This document shows, one piece after another, positions 45,472-55,093 of a stretch of 64,000 bases of DNA. The stretch's first letter is position 1. Each line of letters begins with the position of its first letter. The stretch is from an uncultured Granulosicoccus sp. (GTDB lineage: Bacteria > Pseudomonadota > Gammaproteobacteria > Granulosicoccales > Granulosicoccaceae). The notes beneath the pieces are model-generated. The model was not told the DNA's origin. It worked only from the letters and a program-made list of their open reading frames with translations, and ran no database searches. The translations under genes and the position numbers were made by a program. Location: the NCBI GenBank assembly GCA_947499955.1, contig CANMQI010000014.1, forward strand, positions 1 through 64,000. Reading direction: 5' to 3'.

Positions 45472-46559
45472 TAGTTAAGCCAGCTCTTGATTTCACTTGC
45501 AATGGTGCTGGAAGCAGTACCGTCACCATATGGGGTGCATTTAATGCCTGTTGTACCCATTGCGGATAAAATGGCTTGGTGGATTGTGTCAGATGAATCT
45601 GGTGGGGCCAGCGTGTTCCAGCCAGCAGCCACCAGTTCTGACCACTCTGTTTCTTCTCTGACAGTTACGCAAGGTACTGAATGGAAAAATGCCTCTTTCT
45701 GGACGCCTCCTGAATCTGTCGTCACTACCACGGCGCCTCGCTCCAGTACTATCATCTCAAGAAAGCCGGTAGGCTCAATGGTGATGATGTTTCCCAGAAG
45801 ATGGCTCAGTTTTGCGGCCTTTATCGCGTTTACTGTTCTAGGGTGGATTGGGAATACCACCGGGATGTCTCTCGCGACCTCGTTCAGCGCCAGAAGAATA
45901 TTCTTGAGTTTCGCGACATCATCTGTATTTTCCTGGCGGTGAATCGTGGCCAATACATAGCCCTTGTTATCGACGCCATAAGGTTCGAGATTCAGTCCTC
46001 TTCGATCTGCAAGTTCTCCATAGTAGATTGCAGAGTCGAACATGACATCACCGCATTGTCGGATCATGTTTGGGGCTAATCCTTCCTTGACAAGATTCGC
46101 ACTGCCAGAATCAGTCGGCGTGAATAATATATCGGAACAGTGATCCGTCAGAACTCGGTTGATTTCCTCTGGCATTCGTCTGTTGAATGAGCGTAATCCT
46201 GCTTCAATATGTGCAATTGGTATATGAAGCTTTGATGCTGCCAATGCGCCCGCAAGTGTGGAATTGGTATCGCCATAGACTACTACCATGTCGGGCCGTT
46301 GATCTTGCATTATTCGCTCAAGCTCCTTGAGCATTTCGCCGGTCATGGCGCCATGACTTGATGATGAAATGCCAAGATTGATTTCGGGCTTTGGGAGTTC
46401 CAGCTCATCGAAAAATATTTCGGACATATTGGAGTCAAAGTGCTGTCCTGTATGAACAAGAACTTCATTGAGTCCGTCAAGTTGAGAAAATTTTCGGGAA
46501 ACCGAAGCAGCTTTGATGAATTGCGGCCGTGCTCCAATGACTGTAAGTATATTTTTCAC
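45471..46559 (-). CDS. wecB: UDP-N-acetylglucosamine 2-epimerase, non-hydrolysing
   Basis: Interconverts UDP-GlcNAc and UDP-ManNAc (or, in related enzymes, other N-acetyl-sugars) in the cytoplasm. The family signatures are complete: IGARPQFIKAA, HTGQHFDSNMS, VYGDTNSTLAGALAA, HIEAGLRSFNRRMPEEINR and TTDSGGVQKEAFF. The length of 362 residues is normal. GTG at 46559 has no strong ribosome-binding site. No ManNAc dehydrogenase is next to it, so the product may be used directly or by genes elsewhere. A candidate promoter with an adjacent (CTGT)11 tract lies upstream. Confidence 0.93.
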   Translation of the reverse strand: MKNILTVIGARPQFIKAASVSRKFSQLDGLNEVLVHTGQHFDSNMSEIFFDELELPKPEINLGISSSSHGAMTGEMLKELERIMQDQRPDMVVVYGDTNSTLAGALAASKLHIPIAHIEAGLRSFNRRMPEEINRVLTDHCSDILFTPTDSGSANLVKEGLAPNMIRQCGDVMFDSAIYYGELADRRGLNLEPYGVDNKGYVLATIHRQENTDDVAKLKNILLALNEVARDIPVVFPIHPRTVNAIKAAKLSHLLGNIITIEPTGFLEMIVLERGAVVVTTDSGGVQKEAFFHSVPCVTVREETEWSELVAAGWNTLAPPDSSDTIHQAILSAMGTTGIKCTPYGDGTASSTIASEIKSWLN

Positions 46560-46693
46560 TTTATTTTGGTTTGGAGTTCTATGGAGAGTTTGCTGGCGCT
46601 ATTAATCAGAATCGCGTGACATGGCCAGAGCTGTTCCGCGATAGTGTTTCTGTCCGTTCTGTTTCAGAAATGCATCAACGTGTTGAAACATCA

Positions 46694-46699
46694 ATTATA
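46694..46699 (-). promoter_or_regulatory. Candidate -10 element of wecB
   Basis: Read on the minus strand this is a perfect TATAAT, about 135 bp before the wecB GTG. The hexamer at 17-bp spacing (AGTAGA) is a poor -35, so an activator may be needed. The (CTGT)11 tract begins about 37 bp upstream of it. Confidence 0.4.
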
Positions 46700-46736
46700 A
46701 TCGAATTCTGACAGGGTCTACTATCATCAAGATTCC

Positions 46737-46780
<44 letters not shown>

Positions 46781-47436
46781 ATAGATAGCTGTCGTCATGA
46801 GTATGACTGTGTTTTTTAGCGAAGAAATTTGATGTATTAAATGCAAAAAAAATGCGCCATTCGAGGTTGACTGTGATGATTCCACCAAGAATTTCAGCGT
46901 CAGCATATGCCGTGGCGACTACCAGTCAGAAAGATTGTGAAGCTTGCGTAGTTTAAGTCAAATTTCTTGAGCAAGGCAACTTTTCTGGAGTGTATGGCGA
47001 CGTCTGAATTGGCTGATTCTGAATGAAAAATGCTTCCATGAATGTCTCTCAAGTCACACGTCACGTCGGTGCAAAATTTCGGTCTTCGTTGGAAAGGAAG
47101 TGAGCTTGAGTTGCGGGAAAGTCTTCCACCGAGAAAATATCGTTTACGCGTCTTGCTGTCTAAAAGGAGCGGCCCTCTTCTCGGCAATCCAACTAGCCGT
47201 TGTATCCCAAAGTCATGCCCCACTTTTCTGTGGCTCTATAAGTAAGCGCCCTGGTGGTAGGTCTCAGGTGTCTGTCTCGGGCTGGCCGAATCATGGTGGT
47301 TGGTCTTAACGTGTCCTAGCCGCACCATAAGCCTTCGAAGTACATAGCCGAAAAGTGACAAGGTTCGTATATTTGCAGGGCAGAGCATAAGTCAGTACTT
47401 GCAAGTGCGGCAATCTGTCGCAGACTCTTGGCTGTT

Positions 47437-47460
47437 AACTCTCAACTCTCAACTCTCAAC
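47437..47460. repeat. Heptanucleotide repeat (AACTCTC)3 plus AAC
   Basis: Three perfect copies and a partial fourth, in noncoding DNA 320 bp before the GT4 start at 47779. Confidence 0.9.
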
Positions 47461-47778
47461 GGTTAGCCAGATTTCCATTGCACCATTAAGGTGAATTTGA
47501 ATGATTCCAGCCGCGTTGCGAATAGACAAGACAATGCGGTTACCTTATGATGTGGCGATCCATCCTGTCTTTTTCTTTGGTTCCGATTCCATGCGCGCAA
47601 TGCACAGGATTTCGGGCAATGGCACATGGCCGTAATACCTTGGCCCTGTTGGCAGTTCATGCCTTGATGGGGCGAGTATAGTGCCGGCTACCTGTTGCAA
47701 TTTGTACCAACGAATTCAGGTTTTCTCCTGTGCGCAGGACCTTATCCCAAATTATTCTACGGTAGGCAAGTACTTTCA

Positions 47779-48936
47779 ATGGTTAAGACGTCTCGGGGTG
47801 ATTGTGAATCAGTAGTCCTGATTGTATTGAACAGTTTCACGAATGACAGCCGTGTTCTGAAGGAGGCAAGAACGCTGCTGGCTGCTGGCTACAAGGTTAG
47901 TGTGTGCGCTATGCATGAGGGAGGTTTGCCGGAGTACGAAGACCTCAATGGGGTTGAAGTATACCGGATAAATATCAAGACCCGCAGCTGGCCGAAAGTG
48001 CGTGCCATACAGCTCATAAAATATGCGGAGTTTGTTGTAAAAACGCTGTTCAGGTTTCGCAAGTTCAACATCTTTCATTGCAACGATTTGAACGCCTTAC
48101 CGATTGGTGTGCTGGCCAAGATGCTGTTTAGAGGTAAAAAGGTTCTGTATGACGCACACGAGTATGAGATCCATACATCCGCCAGGCAAAGTCAGAAATC
48201 CATAGACAGGCTGTTCAGGTTTGAGAAATTTTGCATTGGGTACGCTGACGCTGTGACAATGACCGGCGAGGCCGATGCCGTTGCGTACGAAAAAATGTAC
48301 GGTATCGAGAGGCCTCGGATCGTCATGAATTGTCCGCCTTACCAAGAGATGGGATCAACTAAAAATGATTACTTTCGGAAGACTTTTGATATAGCAGAGG
48401 ACCGGGCGATATTCTTGTTCCATGGAGTTTTGTTTCGCAATCGCGGTATTCCGGTCATGCTTGAGGCGTTTGAGAAATTCAACGGATCAGACAAGTGTAT
48501 CGTTTTCATGGGGTATGGCGAGATGGTTGATGCGATTCAGCATCACGCTGCTCTGTATGATTCCATTTATTATCACGAGGCGGTGCCGCCTGACGAGCTA
48601 GCTGGCTTTACCAATGCGGCGGATTGCGGAATCATTTTCATGAAAAATGAATGCACCAATTACAATTATGCATTGCCGAACAAGTTGTTCGAATACTGTA
48701 TGGCGCGTATTCCGACGTTGAGTACTCCACTTCAGGAGACCAGTCGAATTATCAAGGAATATAATTTAGGGTTTGTGGTCGATGGATATACTGCTGATGA
48801 GTTGTACGATGCTGTAAATTCGTCGTCCGCAGCTGATCTTGATGCGTTTTATCCGTCACTTGACAGTGCGGCCAAGGCTCTATGCTGGGAAGAGCAGGAA
48901 AAAGTACTGCTCGAGGCCTATGCCAGCTTGGCTTGA
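47779..48936 (+). CDS. Glycosyltransferase family 4
   Basis: Predicted GT-B sugar transferase. N-terminal VLIVLNSFTNDSRVLKEART, the nucleotide-binding neighbour KVLYDAHEYEIHTS (about residue 120), FLFHGVLFRNRGIPVMLEAF and the acidic NYALPNKLFEYCMARIP define the family. ATG at 47779 is preferred to TTG 47695 because the GT4 N-terminal strand begins ten residues later; the upstream extension has no counterpart. It converges on the PhyH gene. Substrate unknown. Confidence 0.88.
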   Translation: MVKTSRGDCESVVLIVLNSFTNDSRVLKEARTLLAAGYKVSVCAMHEGGLPEYEDLNGVEVYRINIKTRSWPKVRAIQLIKYAEFVVKTLFRFRKFNIFHCNDLNALPIGVLAKMLFRGKKVLYDAHEYEIHTSARQSQKSIDRLFRFEKFCIGYADAVTMTGEADAVAYEKMYGIERPRIVMNCPPYQEMGSTKNDYFRKTFDIAEDRAIFLFHGVLFRNRGIPVMLEAFEKFNGSDKCIVFMGYGEMVDAIQHHAALYDSIYYHEAVPPDELAGFTNAADCGIIFMKNECTNYNYALPNKLFEYCMARIPTLSTPLQETSRIIKEYNLGFVVDGYTADELYDAVNSSSAADLDAFYPSLDSAAKALCWEEQEKVLLEAYASLA

Positions 48937-49024
48937 TAGAGCCGCGACCGATTGAGCCAGCTGTAAGAGTAGCGCCGCTTCGCACCTTGCGGAATATGAG
49001 CGAGGCGTCTGCGGGATATGAGCT

Positions 49025-49047
49025 GGGGTGCTCTTGCGAGCGCACCC
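49025..49047. terminator. Hairpin between convergent genes
   Basis: GGGTGC (49026-49031) pairs with GCACCC (49042-49047), with partial pairing inside the loop. It lies 90 bp after the GT4 stop and 18 bp after the PhyH stop (minus strand), so it may serve both transcripts. There is no clear T-run. Confidence 0.3.
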
Positions 49048-49064
49048 ACCTCGTATGATTCTGA

Positions 49065-49883
49065 TTACTTTGTGGTGCTATTCAAGATGTTGCTGATGGC
49101 CGCCAGCTTCTTGGACCGGGATTGATTGAAAAGCTGATCACGTTGTTTGGTCAGAAAGCTCCCTTCGCTCCAGAATTCCTGCCCACGCACGGTTGCGATA
49201 GTGCTGGGGTCCGCAGAGTCCTGATAGATGAAATCTGTCATGACTCGATCCGGCCCGGAAATGAATTCGGTGGAAAAATGCCATGTGGCGCTATGCATGA
49301 AAAGAAAGTCTCCGGGTTCCAGTTCCGGGCATACCACAGGCCAGTCTTCTGGCAGCACTTTGTCATTGATCTCGCCGGCGTCCCCGAGGAATCCAAATCG
49401 ATGGGTGCCCGGATAAAGACTCATGGCACCATTTTCCTTATTTACGGGACTGAGTGCCATGAACAGCGAGGCCTTGTTGATCGAGCCGTAGTGATAGCCT
49501 GTATCCTGATGGAGCATGATTTGGCCTGTGGATGATTTGTCCTTTACAACAAATCGACGATGAAACAGTCCGATGTTTTTGCCAAAGATCTTTTCCACTT
49601 GGTCTAATAGTGAATCGCTTGCCGAAATGTTGTAAAGCTCCTCTGGCAGTGATGCTTTAACTTCAACCGGGTTGAACCGGTTGTCCAGTACTCTCGCAGC
49701 ACCATCGCGTTTTTTGCAAAAACTCTCCCACATTTCTTGCCATTCTGAAACAAGATTTGCTGGTATTGCGCCTCTAACGACTTGCACGCCCAGCTTGTCA
49801 AACACATTCTTGTCAAGGCTGGTTGACTCAATGAGTCCTACGTTGTCCTGGATTTCCTGCTTGAGTTGGTTTACGCCTGACAT
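49065..49883 (-). CDS. Phytanoyl-CoA dioxygenase (PhyH) family protein
   Basis: Predicted Fe(II)/2-oxoglutarate-dependent oxygenase. The metal triad is visible: MLHQDTGYHYG supplies His and Asp, and the distal His is in FMHSATWHFSTEF; the 2-OG-binding Arg is in SGPDRVMTDF. The protein has 272 residues, a normal length. Members of this family hydroxylate small molecules; in a polysaccharide locus a sugar, lipid or amino acid substituent is possible. No partner gene indicates the substrate. Confidence 0.85.
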   Translation of the reverse strand: MSGVNQLKQEIQDNVGLIESTSLDKNVFDKLGVQVVRGAIPANLVSEWQEMWESFCKKRDGAARVLDNRFNPVEVKASLPEELYNISASDSLLDQVEKIFGKNIGLFHRRFVVKDKSSTGQIMLHQDTGYHYGSINKASLFMALSPVNKENGAMSLYPGTHRFGFLGDAGEINDKVLPEDWPVVCPELEPGDFLFMHSATWHFSTEFISGPDRVMTDFIYQDSADPSTIATVRGQEFWSEGSFLTKQRDQLFNQSRSKKLAAISNILNSTTK

Positions 49884-50953
49884 CAGCTTTCCTTTACGCT
49901 TGGTTGTTCGAATAATTCAATCGATCTTGACACGCACTGCACTCGATTCAAGTGCAAGCCAGAAGTGCGCTGTATTGTCTGCATCTTACTAGAATAGCCC
50001 GATCAGCTCTACAGCCTGTCAGCGAATTGGCTTTGATCAGTGTCCGAGCTTGGTGCTGCGTTCCGGTTCCCAGGTCTATATCCATTGACATGATTTGAGT
50101 TGTGCTTGATCAAAGCGCTTTTTCTCCGAGAAGGTGGCGCGCTCAATTAACCAGAGTTACAACTATATATCGCGTTTCTTCAGTTGCTATTGCGAGGTAA
50201 TTTTACCTAGCGAAAAGCCAGAATCCACCGATCTGGCTCTACTTCAAGATGCGATGAAATAACTGAATCTATGGAATTCAATGAAATACAGATACGCCAT
50301 CGGTCTTGGTTGATCCGTATAGTATTTCGCTAGCTGTTGATCATTCATCGATACGGTTCTGCCCGCGTGGTGTTCGCGCACATGCGCCATGTATTTGCGA
50401 AAAACTCGTTAAAAGCTAGTGTCAGATATTCATCTTTGATTCCTGATACTGGCTTCAGGCAGGCAGTTAGATTGGCATATTTTCAGCGGTATGGCTTGCT
50501 TGTACTGGCATGTTTAGTGATGCTGATCTCAGTACTAATCGTAAATGGTTCACAGTTATTAGTGACGAAAGGTTCAGGATTTCCCTCGCCATCGCTTAAC
50601 TGTTAGTCTGCCTTGGTTTTGACCGATCATTTATGTTGGTGCGTGTATCGAGTGATTTGCGTGTCACTTTCGCTTTGCCGCGAGCAGCATCATGCATGTG
50701 TGGCTATTCAAGCTTGACTATCATCGCTGAATAATATGGCCTCAAGCCTTTGTCAAGTTGCCGGGTTGATACTTAAGGTTGGTGCCGAACAGACTTCATG
50801 GAACTGTGTTTGCAATCAGGCTTTTGAAGTCAATATTCTATACAATTCGGATCTTCAAAATGGAATACGCCGTTGACGATTACTCAGCGGTGCTGCAAAC
50901 AGCGAGTGCTTATTCCGTGCTCGACTTTGCTGTAACAAAGGATCATAGACTTA
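49884..50953. other. 1.07-kb region with no confident gene
   Basis: Two short plus frames are present: 50337-50606 (TTG start, one hydrophobic helix, no ribosome-binding site) and 50779-51078 (overlaps GtrA out of frame). Neither resembles a known family. The region marks the change to visibly more GC-rich genes downstream. Confidence 0.4.
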
Positions 50954-51367
50954 GTGAATACCGGGCAAGAAACTGTCGATTGGAAGCAATCGATACTGAA
51001 CAACAAGCTCCTGATGTACTTTCTTATCGGGGGCGTCGCATCTGCCATCGATGTCGGTTTGTTCATTCTGCTCTATGAATGGCTCGGCACTTCGGCATTG
51101 CTTGCCCACTCCATCTCCATTCCCGTGTCGGCCCTCTACAGCTTCACGTGCAATGCGGTATTCAACTTCCGCACTACCGACCGAATCCTCAGCCGCTTGC
51201 TGTCCTTCTCTACCATTGTCGCTCTGGGCTATGCTCTGGGCGCCCTGATCATTTGGCTAGTGGTTACGTACACCGGTTTTGGTGGAACCATCGGTAAACT
51301 GGCCTCGTTGCCTGGTGTCTTCTTCTTCCAATTTTTCCTGAATTCAAGAATTTCCTTCAAAGAGTGA
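50954..51367 (+). CDS. GtrA-family membrane protein
   Basis: Small four-helix membrane protein (137 aa), thought to help move polyprenyl-phosphate-linked glucose or other sugars across the membrane for GtrB/GT-C systems. Helices at about residues 20-40, 48-68, 84-105 and 112-130; the family-type GGVASAIDVGLFILLYEW and FNFRTTDR are seen. GTG at 50954. The stop overlaps the next gene's GTG start by 4 bp (GTGA), so the two are coupled. Confidence 0.88.
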   Translation: MNTGQETVDWKQSILNNKLLMYFLIGGVASAIDVGLFILLYEWLGTSALLAHSISIPVSALYSFTCNAVFNFRTTDRILSRLLSFSTIVALGYALGALIIWLVVTYTGFGGTIGKLASLPGVFFFQFFLNSRISFKE

Positions 51368-52719
51368 ACATGCAAAAGTCAATGACCGGCACTCGCGTTG
51401 CCATCGTGGGTGGTGGTTTCACAGGGTTGACCGCAGCCTGGAAGCTCTCGCAAAAGGGCGCTACGGTAACCGTGCTGGAAGCAGGTGACACTGTCGGTGG
51501 TCTGGCGGGCGGTTGTGAGTTGTTGGGTCAACCGGTAGAGAAGGCCTATCACTTTCTGTACAAGACCGACGAGTACATGCTCAAGGCTCTGGATGAGCTG
51601 GGTTTGCGAGATCAGCTGACCTATCACAAGTCTTCTGTGTCCACGTATTACGACGGTGTGTTGTACCCGATGGAAAGCCCGTTGGATCTCATCCGGTTCA
51701 AGCCCTTGAGTTTCATCAATCGCATTCGTGCGGGTGTCTCTGTGCTGTATCTTCAGAAAGTGCGCAACTGGGATGGGCTGACGAAAATCAGTGCGATGGA
51801 CTGGCTCAGGAAGTTTGCGGGTCAGCAGGTGGTGGATGTCATCTGGGAACCATTGATGCGTGGCAAGTTTGATCGCTACTATGACAAGGTCACCATGTGC
51901 TGGCTTTGGGGTCGTATCAAGCAACGAGTGGAAAGTCGTGACAAGCAGTTGGGCGGCGAAGCGCTGGGCTATATCGAGGGTGGTTTCATAACGCTGAGCA
52001 ACGAACTCGAAAAGCGAATCAACAGCGCTGGTGGCGTCATCGAAACTTCGTCACCCGTGTCCAGGTTGAGCAGAAACGAAGCAGACGGCACCGTATCCAT
52101 TACTGTCGGCGAGCAGACACGAGAATTTGACCAGGTACTGATGACGGTTCCTTGCAATGTCGCGGATCGACTGTTGAGTGACTTCAAGGCCGACGCACCC
52201 GAGTACTTCGACAGGCTGAATTCCATTGACTATCTGGATGCCGCCGTTTTGTTGTTCGCGACAGACAAGCCAATCAGTGACTACTACTGGCACAACATCA
52301 ATACCCCCAATTCGCCGTTTGTCGTGTTCCTCAGTCTGACAAGCCTGATTGGGACCGAAAAATTTGGTGGGAAGCATGTCTACTACATCGGTGACTATAT
52401 CCCGGGTGAGCACCCCTACATGAACCAGTCCGAAGATGAATTGCGGGAGCACTGGTTCAAGGCACTGGGTGATATGTTCCCGGCGTTCGAACGGGACTCG
52501 GTCATCGAAAGCCACGTCTTCCGCTTCAAGAACGCGCAACATATCGTTGATGTGGGCTTTGAAAACAAGATCGTTGACTACCAGACACCGTGCCCTGGCG
52601 TGTTTCTGTGCAACTTTTCACAGATATTCCCCATGGACAGAGGCACCAACTATGCAGTCCGAGATGGGGTAAGAATGGCGGACCTGTTGGAAGAATCACT
52701 GTCAAGAAAGGAGAGCTGA
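51364..52719 (+). CDS. FAD-dependent oxidoreductase (amine-oxidase / protoporphyrinogen-oxidase fold)
   Basis: Predicted flavoenzyme of unknown substrate. The Rossmann ADP-binding motif AIVGGGFTGLTAAWKLSQKG (residues ~13-32) and the following EAGDTVGGLAGG are clear. The middle part (DWLRKFAGQQVVDVIWEPL) and the C-terminal FAD-contacting PMDRGTNYAVRDGVRMA fit the family. Such genes often sit beside GT2/GtrA genes in polyprenyl-sugar clusters, and one possibility is oxidation or isomerisation of a lipid-linked sugar (inference). It starts at GTG 51364 or ATG 51370. The next gene starts 5 bp after the stop. Confidence 0.85.
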   Translation: MNMQKSMTGTRVAIVGGGFTGLTAAWKLSQKGATVTVLEAGDTVGGLAGGCELLGQPVEKAYHFLYKTDEYMLKALDELGLRDQLTYHKSSVSTYYDGVLYPMESPLDLIRFKPLSFINRIRAGVSVLYLQKVRNWDGLTKISAMDWLRKFAGQQVVDVIWEPLMRGKFDRYYDKVTMCWLWGRIKQRVESRDKQLGGEALGYIEGGFITLSNELEKRINSAGGVIETSSPVSRLSRNEADGTVSITVGEQTREFDQVLMTVPCNVADRLLSDFKADAPEYFDRLNSIDYLDAAVLLFATDKPISDYYWHNINTPNSPFVVFLSLTSLIGTEKFGGKHVYYIGDYIPGEHPYMNQSEDELREHWFKALGDMFPAFERDSVIESHVFRFKNAQHIVDVGFENKIVDYQTPCPGVFLCNFSQIFPMDRGTNYAVRDGVRMADLLEESLSRKES

Positions 52720-52723
52720 GAGC

Positions 52724-53890
52724 GTGACTCAACCTGCCGCTCGATCCTGCGATCTCAGCGTCATCATCCCGACTTACAACGAGTCGGAAAATATTCAATT
52801 GCTGCTTGGCAAGTTGAGTGATGTGCTGAACGGAATAGACTACGAGATCATCGTGGTCGATGACGACAGTCCAGACTTGACGTGGAAGGTCGTCGAGCAG
52901 GTAGGGCAGGAGGACAAGCGGGTACAGGTCATTCGCCGGCTGGACCGAAAGGGTCTGTCCAGTGCCGTGACCACGGGTATGCTCGAGTCTCGTGGGAATT
53001 GCCTGGCGGTGATGGATGCAGATCTGCAGCATGATGAAACCATCCTGCCAACCATGTTCAAGCGCATTTCCGAAGAAGGCTTCGACATCTGTGTCGGTAG
53101 TCGAGAAGCGGAAGGTGGCGGTTACGGCGACTGGTCCGCCAATCGCAAGCTGGTCAGTAGCGGAGCTCGCTGGCTGGCCAATGTGATGATGGGCGAGCTG
53201 GTACTCGACCCGATGAGTGGCTATTTCGCTGTATCGCGACAGTATTTCCAGGGGACCATCGATCAGGTGAACCCGCAGGGTTTCAAGATACTGCTTGAAT
53301 TCCTCGCACGCGGAGAGTCACCGCGTGTTTGCGAGGTCGGTTATGAATTTCGCAATCGCATTCACGGTGAGACAAAGCTCAATGCCTCCGTGGCGTTGGA
53401 GTATCTACTGGCTTTGGTCGACTTGCGGTTCGGTTGGCTCGTACCCAACCAGTTCGTGAAATTCGGACTTGTGGGTATTACAGGGTCTTTGGTCAACTTC
53501 TTCGGTTTCGCTGTGGCGCAGAGTCTGGGTATGTCCATTCCGCTGGCGGTGGTGCTGGGTGTGGAGCTGGCCATACTCTGGACGTATTTTGCGAACAACT
53601 TCTTTACCTTCACGCCCATGACATTTCGTGGTCGCAACTTCTTCATGGGGTTGCTGCTGTACCAGGTCGTTTGTTGTTATGGCCTCGTGGTGCAGTTGTC
53701 GGTAGTGCAGATGCTGTTGACCAATTTCCCCGTCATGCGAGAGAGCCTGCTGACGTTGTATCTGGTCTACATGGTGGGTGTCGCTTTCGCCGCCGTTGGC
53801 AATTATTTCCTGCATTCATACTACACATGGAATCGTCTCGGCTTCTCCTTGTCCAGACCGAGCAAGTCTGCACCGGTCGCTGTTGTTTGA
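52724..53890 (+). CDS. Polyprenol-phosphate glycosyltransferase (DPM1-like GT2) fused to GtrA domain
   Basis: Predicted to make polyprenyl-phosphate-sugar and help flip it. Residues 1-235 are a GT2 domain: LSVIIPTYNESENIQLLL, IIVVDDDSPD, AVMDADLQHDE (DAD metal site), and the DPMS-type DPMSGYFAVSR. Residues ~245-380 contain four membrane helices of GtrA type (FVKFGLVGITGSLVNFFGFA). Single-chain GT2-GtrA fusions are known in archaeal and bacterial DPMS type III proteins. GTG at 52724 has an AAGGAG ribosome-binding site. Only 7 bp separate it from the next GT2 gene. Confidence 0.92.
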   Translation: MTQPAARSCDLSVIIPTYNESENIQLLLGKLSDVLNGIDYEIIVVDDDSPDLTWKVVEQVGQEDKRVQVIRRLDRKGLSSAVTTGMLESRGNCLAVMDADLQHDETILPTMFKRISEEGFDICVGSREAEGGGYGDWSANRKLVSSGARWLANVMMGELVLDPMSGYFAVSRQYFQGTIDQVNPQGFKILLEFLARGESPRVCEVGYEFRNRIHGETKLNASVALEYLLALVDLRFGWLVPNQFVKFGLVGITGSLVNFFGFAVAQSLGMSIPLAVVLGVELAILWTYFANNFFTFTPMTFRGRNFFMGLLLYQVVCCYGLVVQLSVVQMLLTNFPVMRESLLTLYLVYMVGVAFAAVGNYFLHSYYTWNRLGFSLSRPSKSAPVAVV

Positions 53891-53897
53891 GACTGAC

Positions 53898-55067
53898 ATG
53901 ACACTCCAATCCCAGCTGACGGTAGTCATACCCGCGTACAACGAGGCTGCGAATATCCAGCCGTTGATCGCCGAGCTGGTACCTGTTCTGGATCGCCTGA
54001 ATCTGGGTTGGAATATCATCTTCGTTGACGACGGTTCCCGAGATGAAACGGTTGCGATGATCAAAGACCTGAACGCGTCAGATTCGCGTATCGGGCTGTT
54101 GAGCTTCAGCCGCAATTTCGGCAAGGAGATCGCGATTGCGGCTGGTCTGCAGCGAGCTACCGGAGATGCGGTGGTCCTCATGGACGCCGATTTACAGCAC
54201 CCCCCAGAGTTGATTCAACAGTTCGTCGAGCTTTGGCGTAAGGGGTATCAAATGGTCTATGGACAGCGCGTCGATAGGGATGCTGACAGTCTGCTGCGAC
54301 GTTCTTCATCAAGAGCGTTTTACCGGGTGTTCGAACGGCTCTCAGGTACCCATCTGCCTGAGGGGGCCGGTGATTTCCGGCTTCTGGACAGGAAGGCTGT
54401 CAATGCGTTGAACAACATGCCGGAGCGGGCACGCTTTACCAAGGGGCTCTACTCCTGGATTGGTTTTCGCGGCATTGGTGTGCCGTTTCACATCCCGCCA
54501 AGGGAGGAAGGAGAGTCTCGGTTCAGTGCTGGTACTCTGCTGAAGTTCGCCATTGACGGCCTTGTGTCGTTCTCCACGCTACCATTGAGGGTGTGGTCCT
54601 ATCTGGGGTTGATCATTTCAGTCATCAGCTTCATCTATGCGGCCATTCTGGTGTTCGAGACACTGGTGTTCGGTATCGATGTGCCGGGCTATCCCACCAT
54701 AGTGGTGTCCATCATGCTGTTCAGTGGCGTGCAACTGATGTCCTTGGGCATGATTGGCGAATACATTGGCCGGATCTACGAAGAAGGCAAGGCCCGACCG
54801 CTGTATATCGTGGCTGATGAAGTTGGTGTGCCACCAGGGACGCCCGTGAGTGATGAGCAGCAGAATTCTCCAATGAGTCTGGCGACACGTGACGCTACCG
54901 AGGCAGGCCTGGAAACGGATCAAACGGAGTCCACTGGGTCAGCGATGAACACGGCTGGCAAGAGGGCAGATGCCGCAGCGATGTCTGCAGGCAGCAATCA
55001 GTCCACTCAGGCCACGTCGGTGTCCGATACAAACAAGAGTCTGAAGGAACAGGAAGAAATCACATGA
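53898..55067 (+). CDS. GT2 glycosyltransferase, GtrB/ArnC-like, with long disordered tail
   Basis: Predicted to load a sugar on undecaprenyl phosphate. The GT2 core shows LTVVIPAYNEAANIQPLI, IIFVDDGSRDETVAM, SRNFGKEIAIAAGL and VVLMDADLQHPPELIQ; two C-terminal helices (~225-295) and GMIGEYIGRIYEEGKARPLYI are typical. The last ~75 residues are a Ser/Thr/Gln/Ala-rich low-complexity tail with no family counterpart. ATG at 53898 is used; a longer frame from 53778 overlaps the previous gene and is not needed. It is 40% like-for-like in layout to the GT2 at 58514 only in motifs; I did not align them. Confidence 0.9.
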   Translation: MTLQSQLTVVIPAYNEAANIQPLIAELVPVLDRLNLGWNIIFVDDGSRDETVAMIKDLNASDSRIGLLSFSRNFGKEIAIAAGLQRATGDAVVLMDADLQHPPELIQQFVELWRKGYQMVYGQRVDRDADSLLRRSSSRAFYRVFERLSGTHLPEGAGDFRLLDRKAVNALNNMPERARFTKGLYSWIGFRGIGVPFHIPPREEGESRFSAGTLLKFAIDGLVSFSTLPLRVWSYLGLIISVISFIYAAILVFETLVFGIDVPGYPTIVVSIMLFSGVQLMSLGMIGEYIGRIYEEGKARPLYIVADEVGVPPGTPVSDEQQNSPMSLATRDATEAGLETDQTESTGSAMNTAGKRADAAAMSAGSNQSTQATSVSDTNKSLKEQEEIT

Positions 55068-55093
55068 ACCGTGTAAAAGATCTGCCTCTCTAG

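Noticed and set aside
47463..47660. 65-codon minus frame before the GT4 gene at 47779
   Set aside because: Considered as a transposase remnant, but no DDE or HTH motif is visible.
50337..50606. 89-codon plus frame with one hydrophobic helix
   Set aside because: TTG start without ribosome-binding site, no recognisable family; could be a remnant but cannot be supported.
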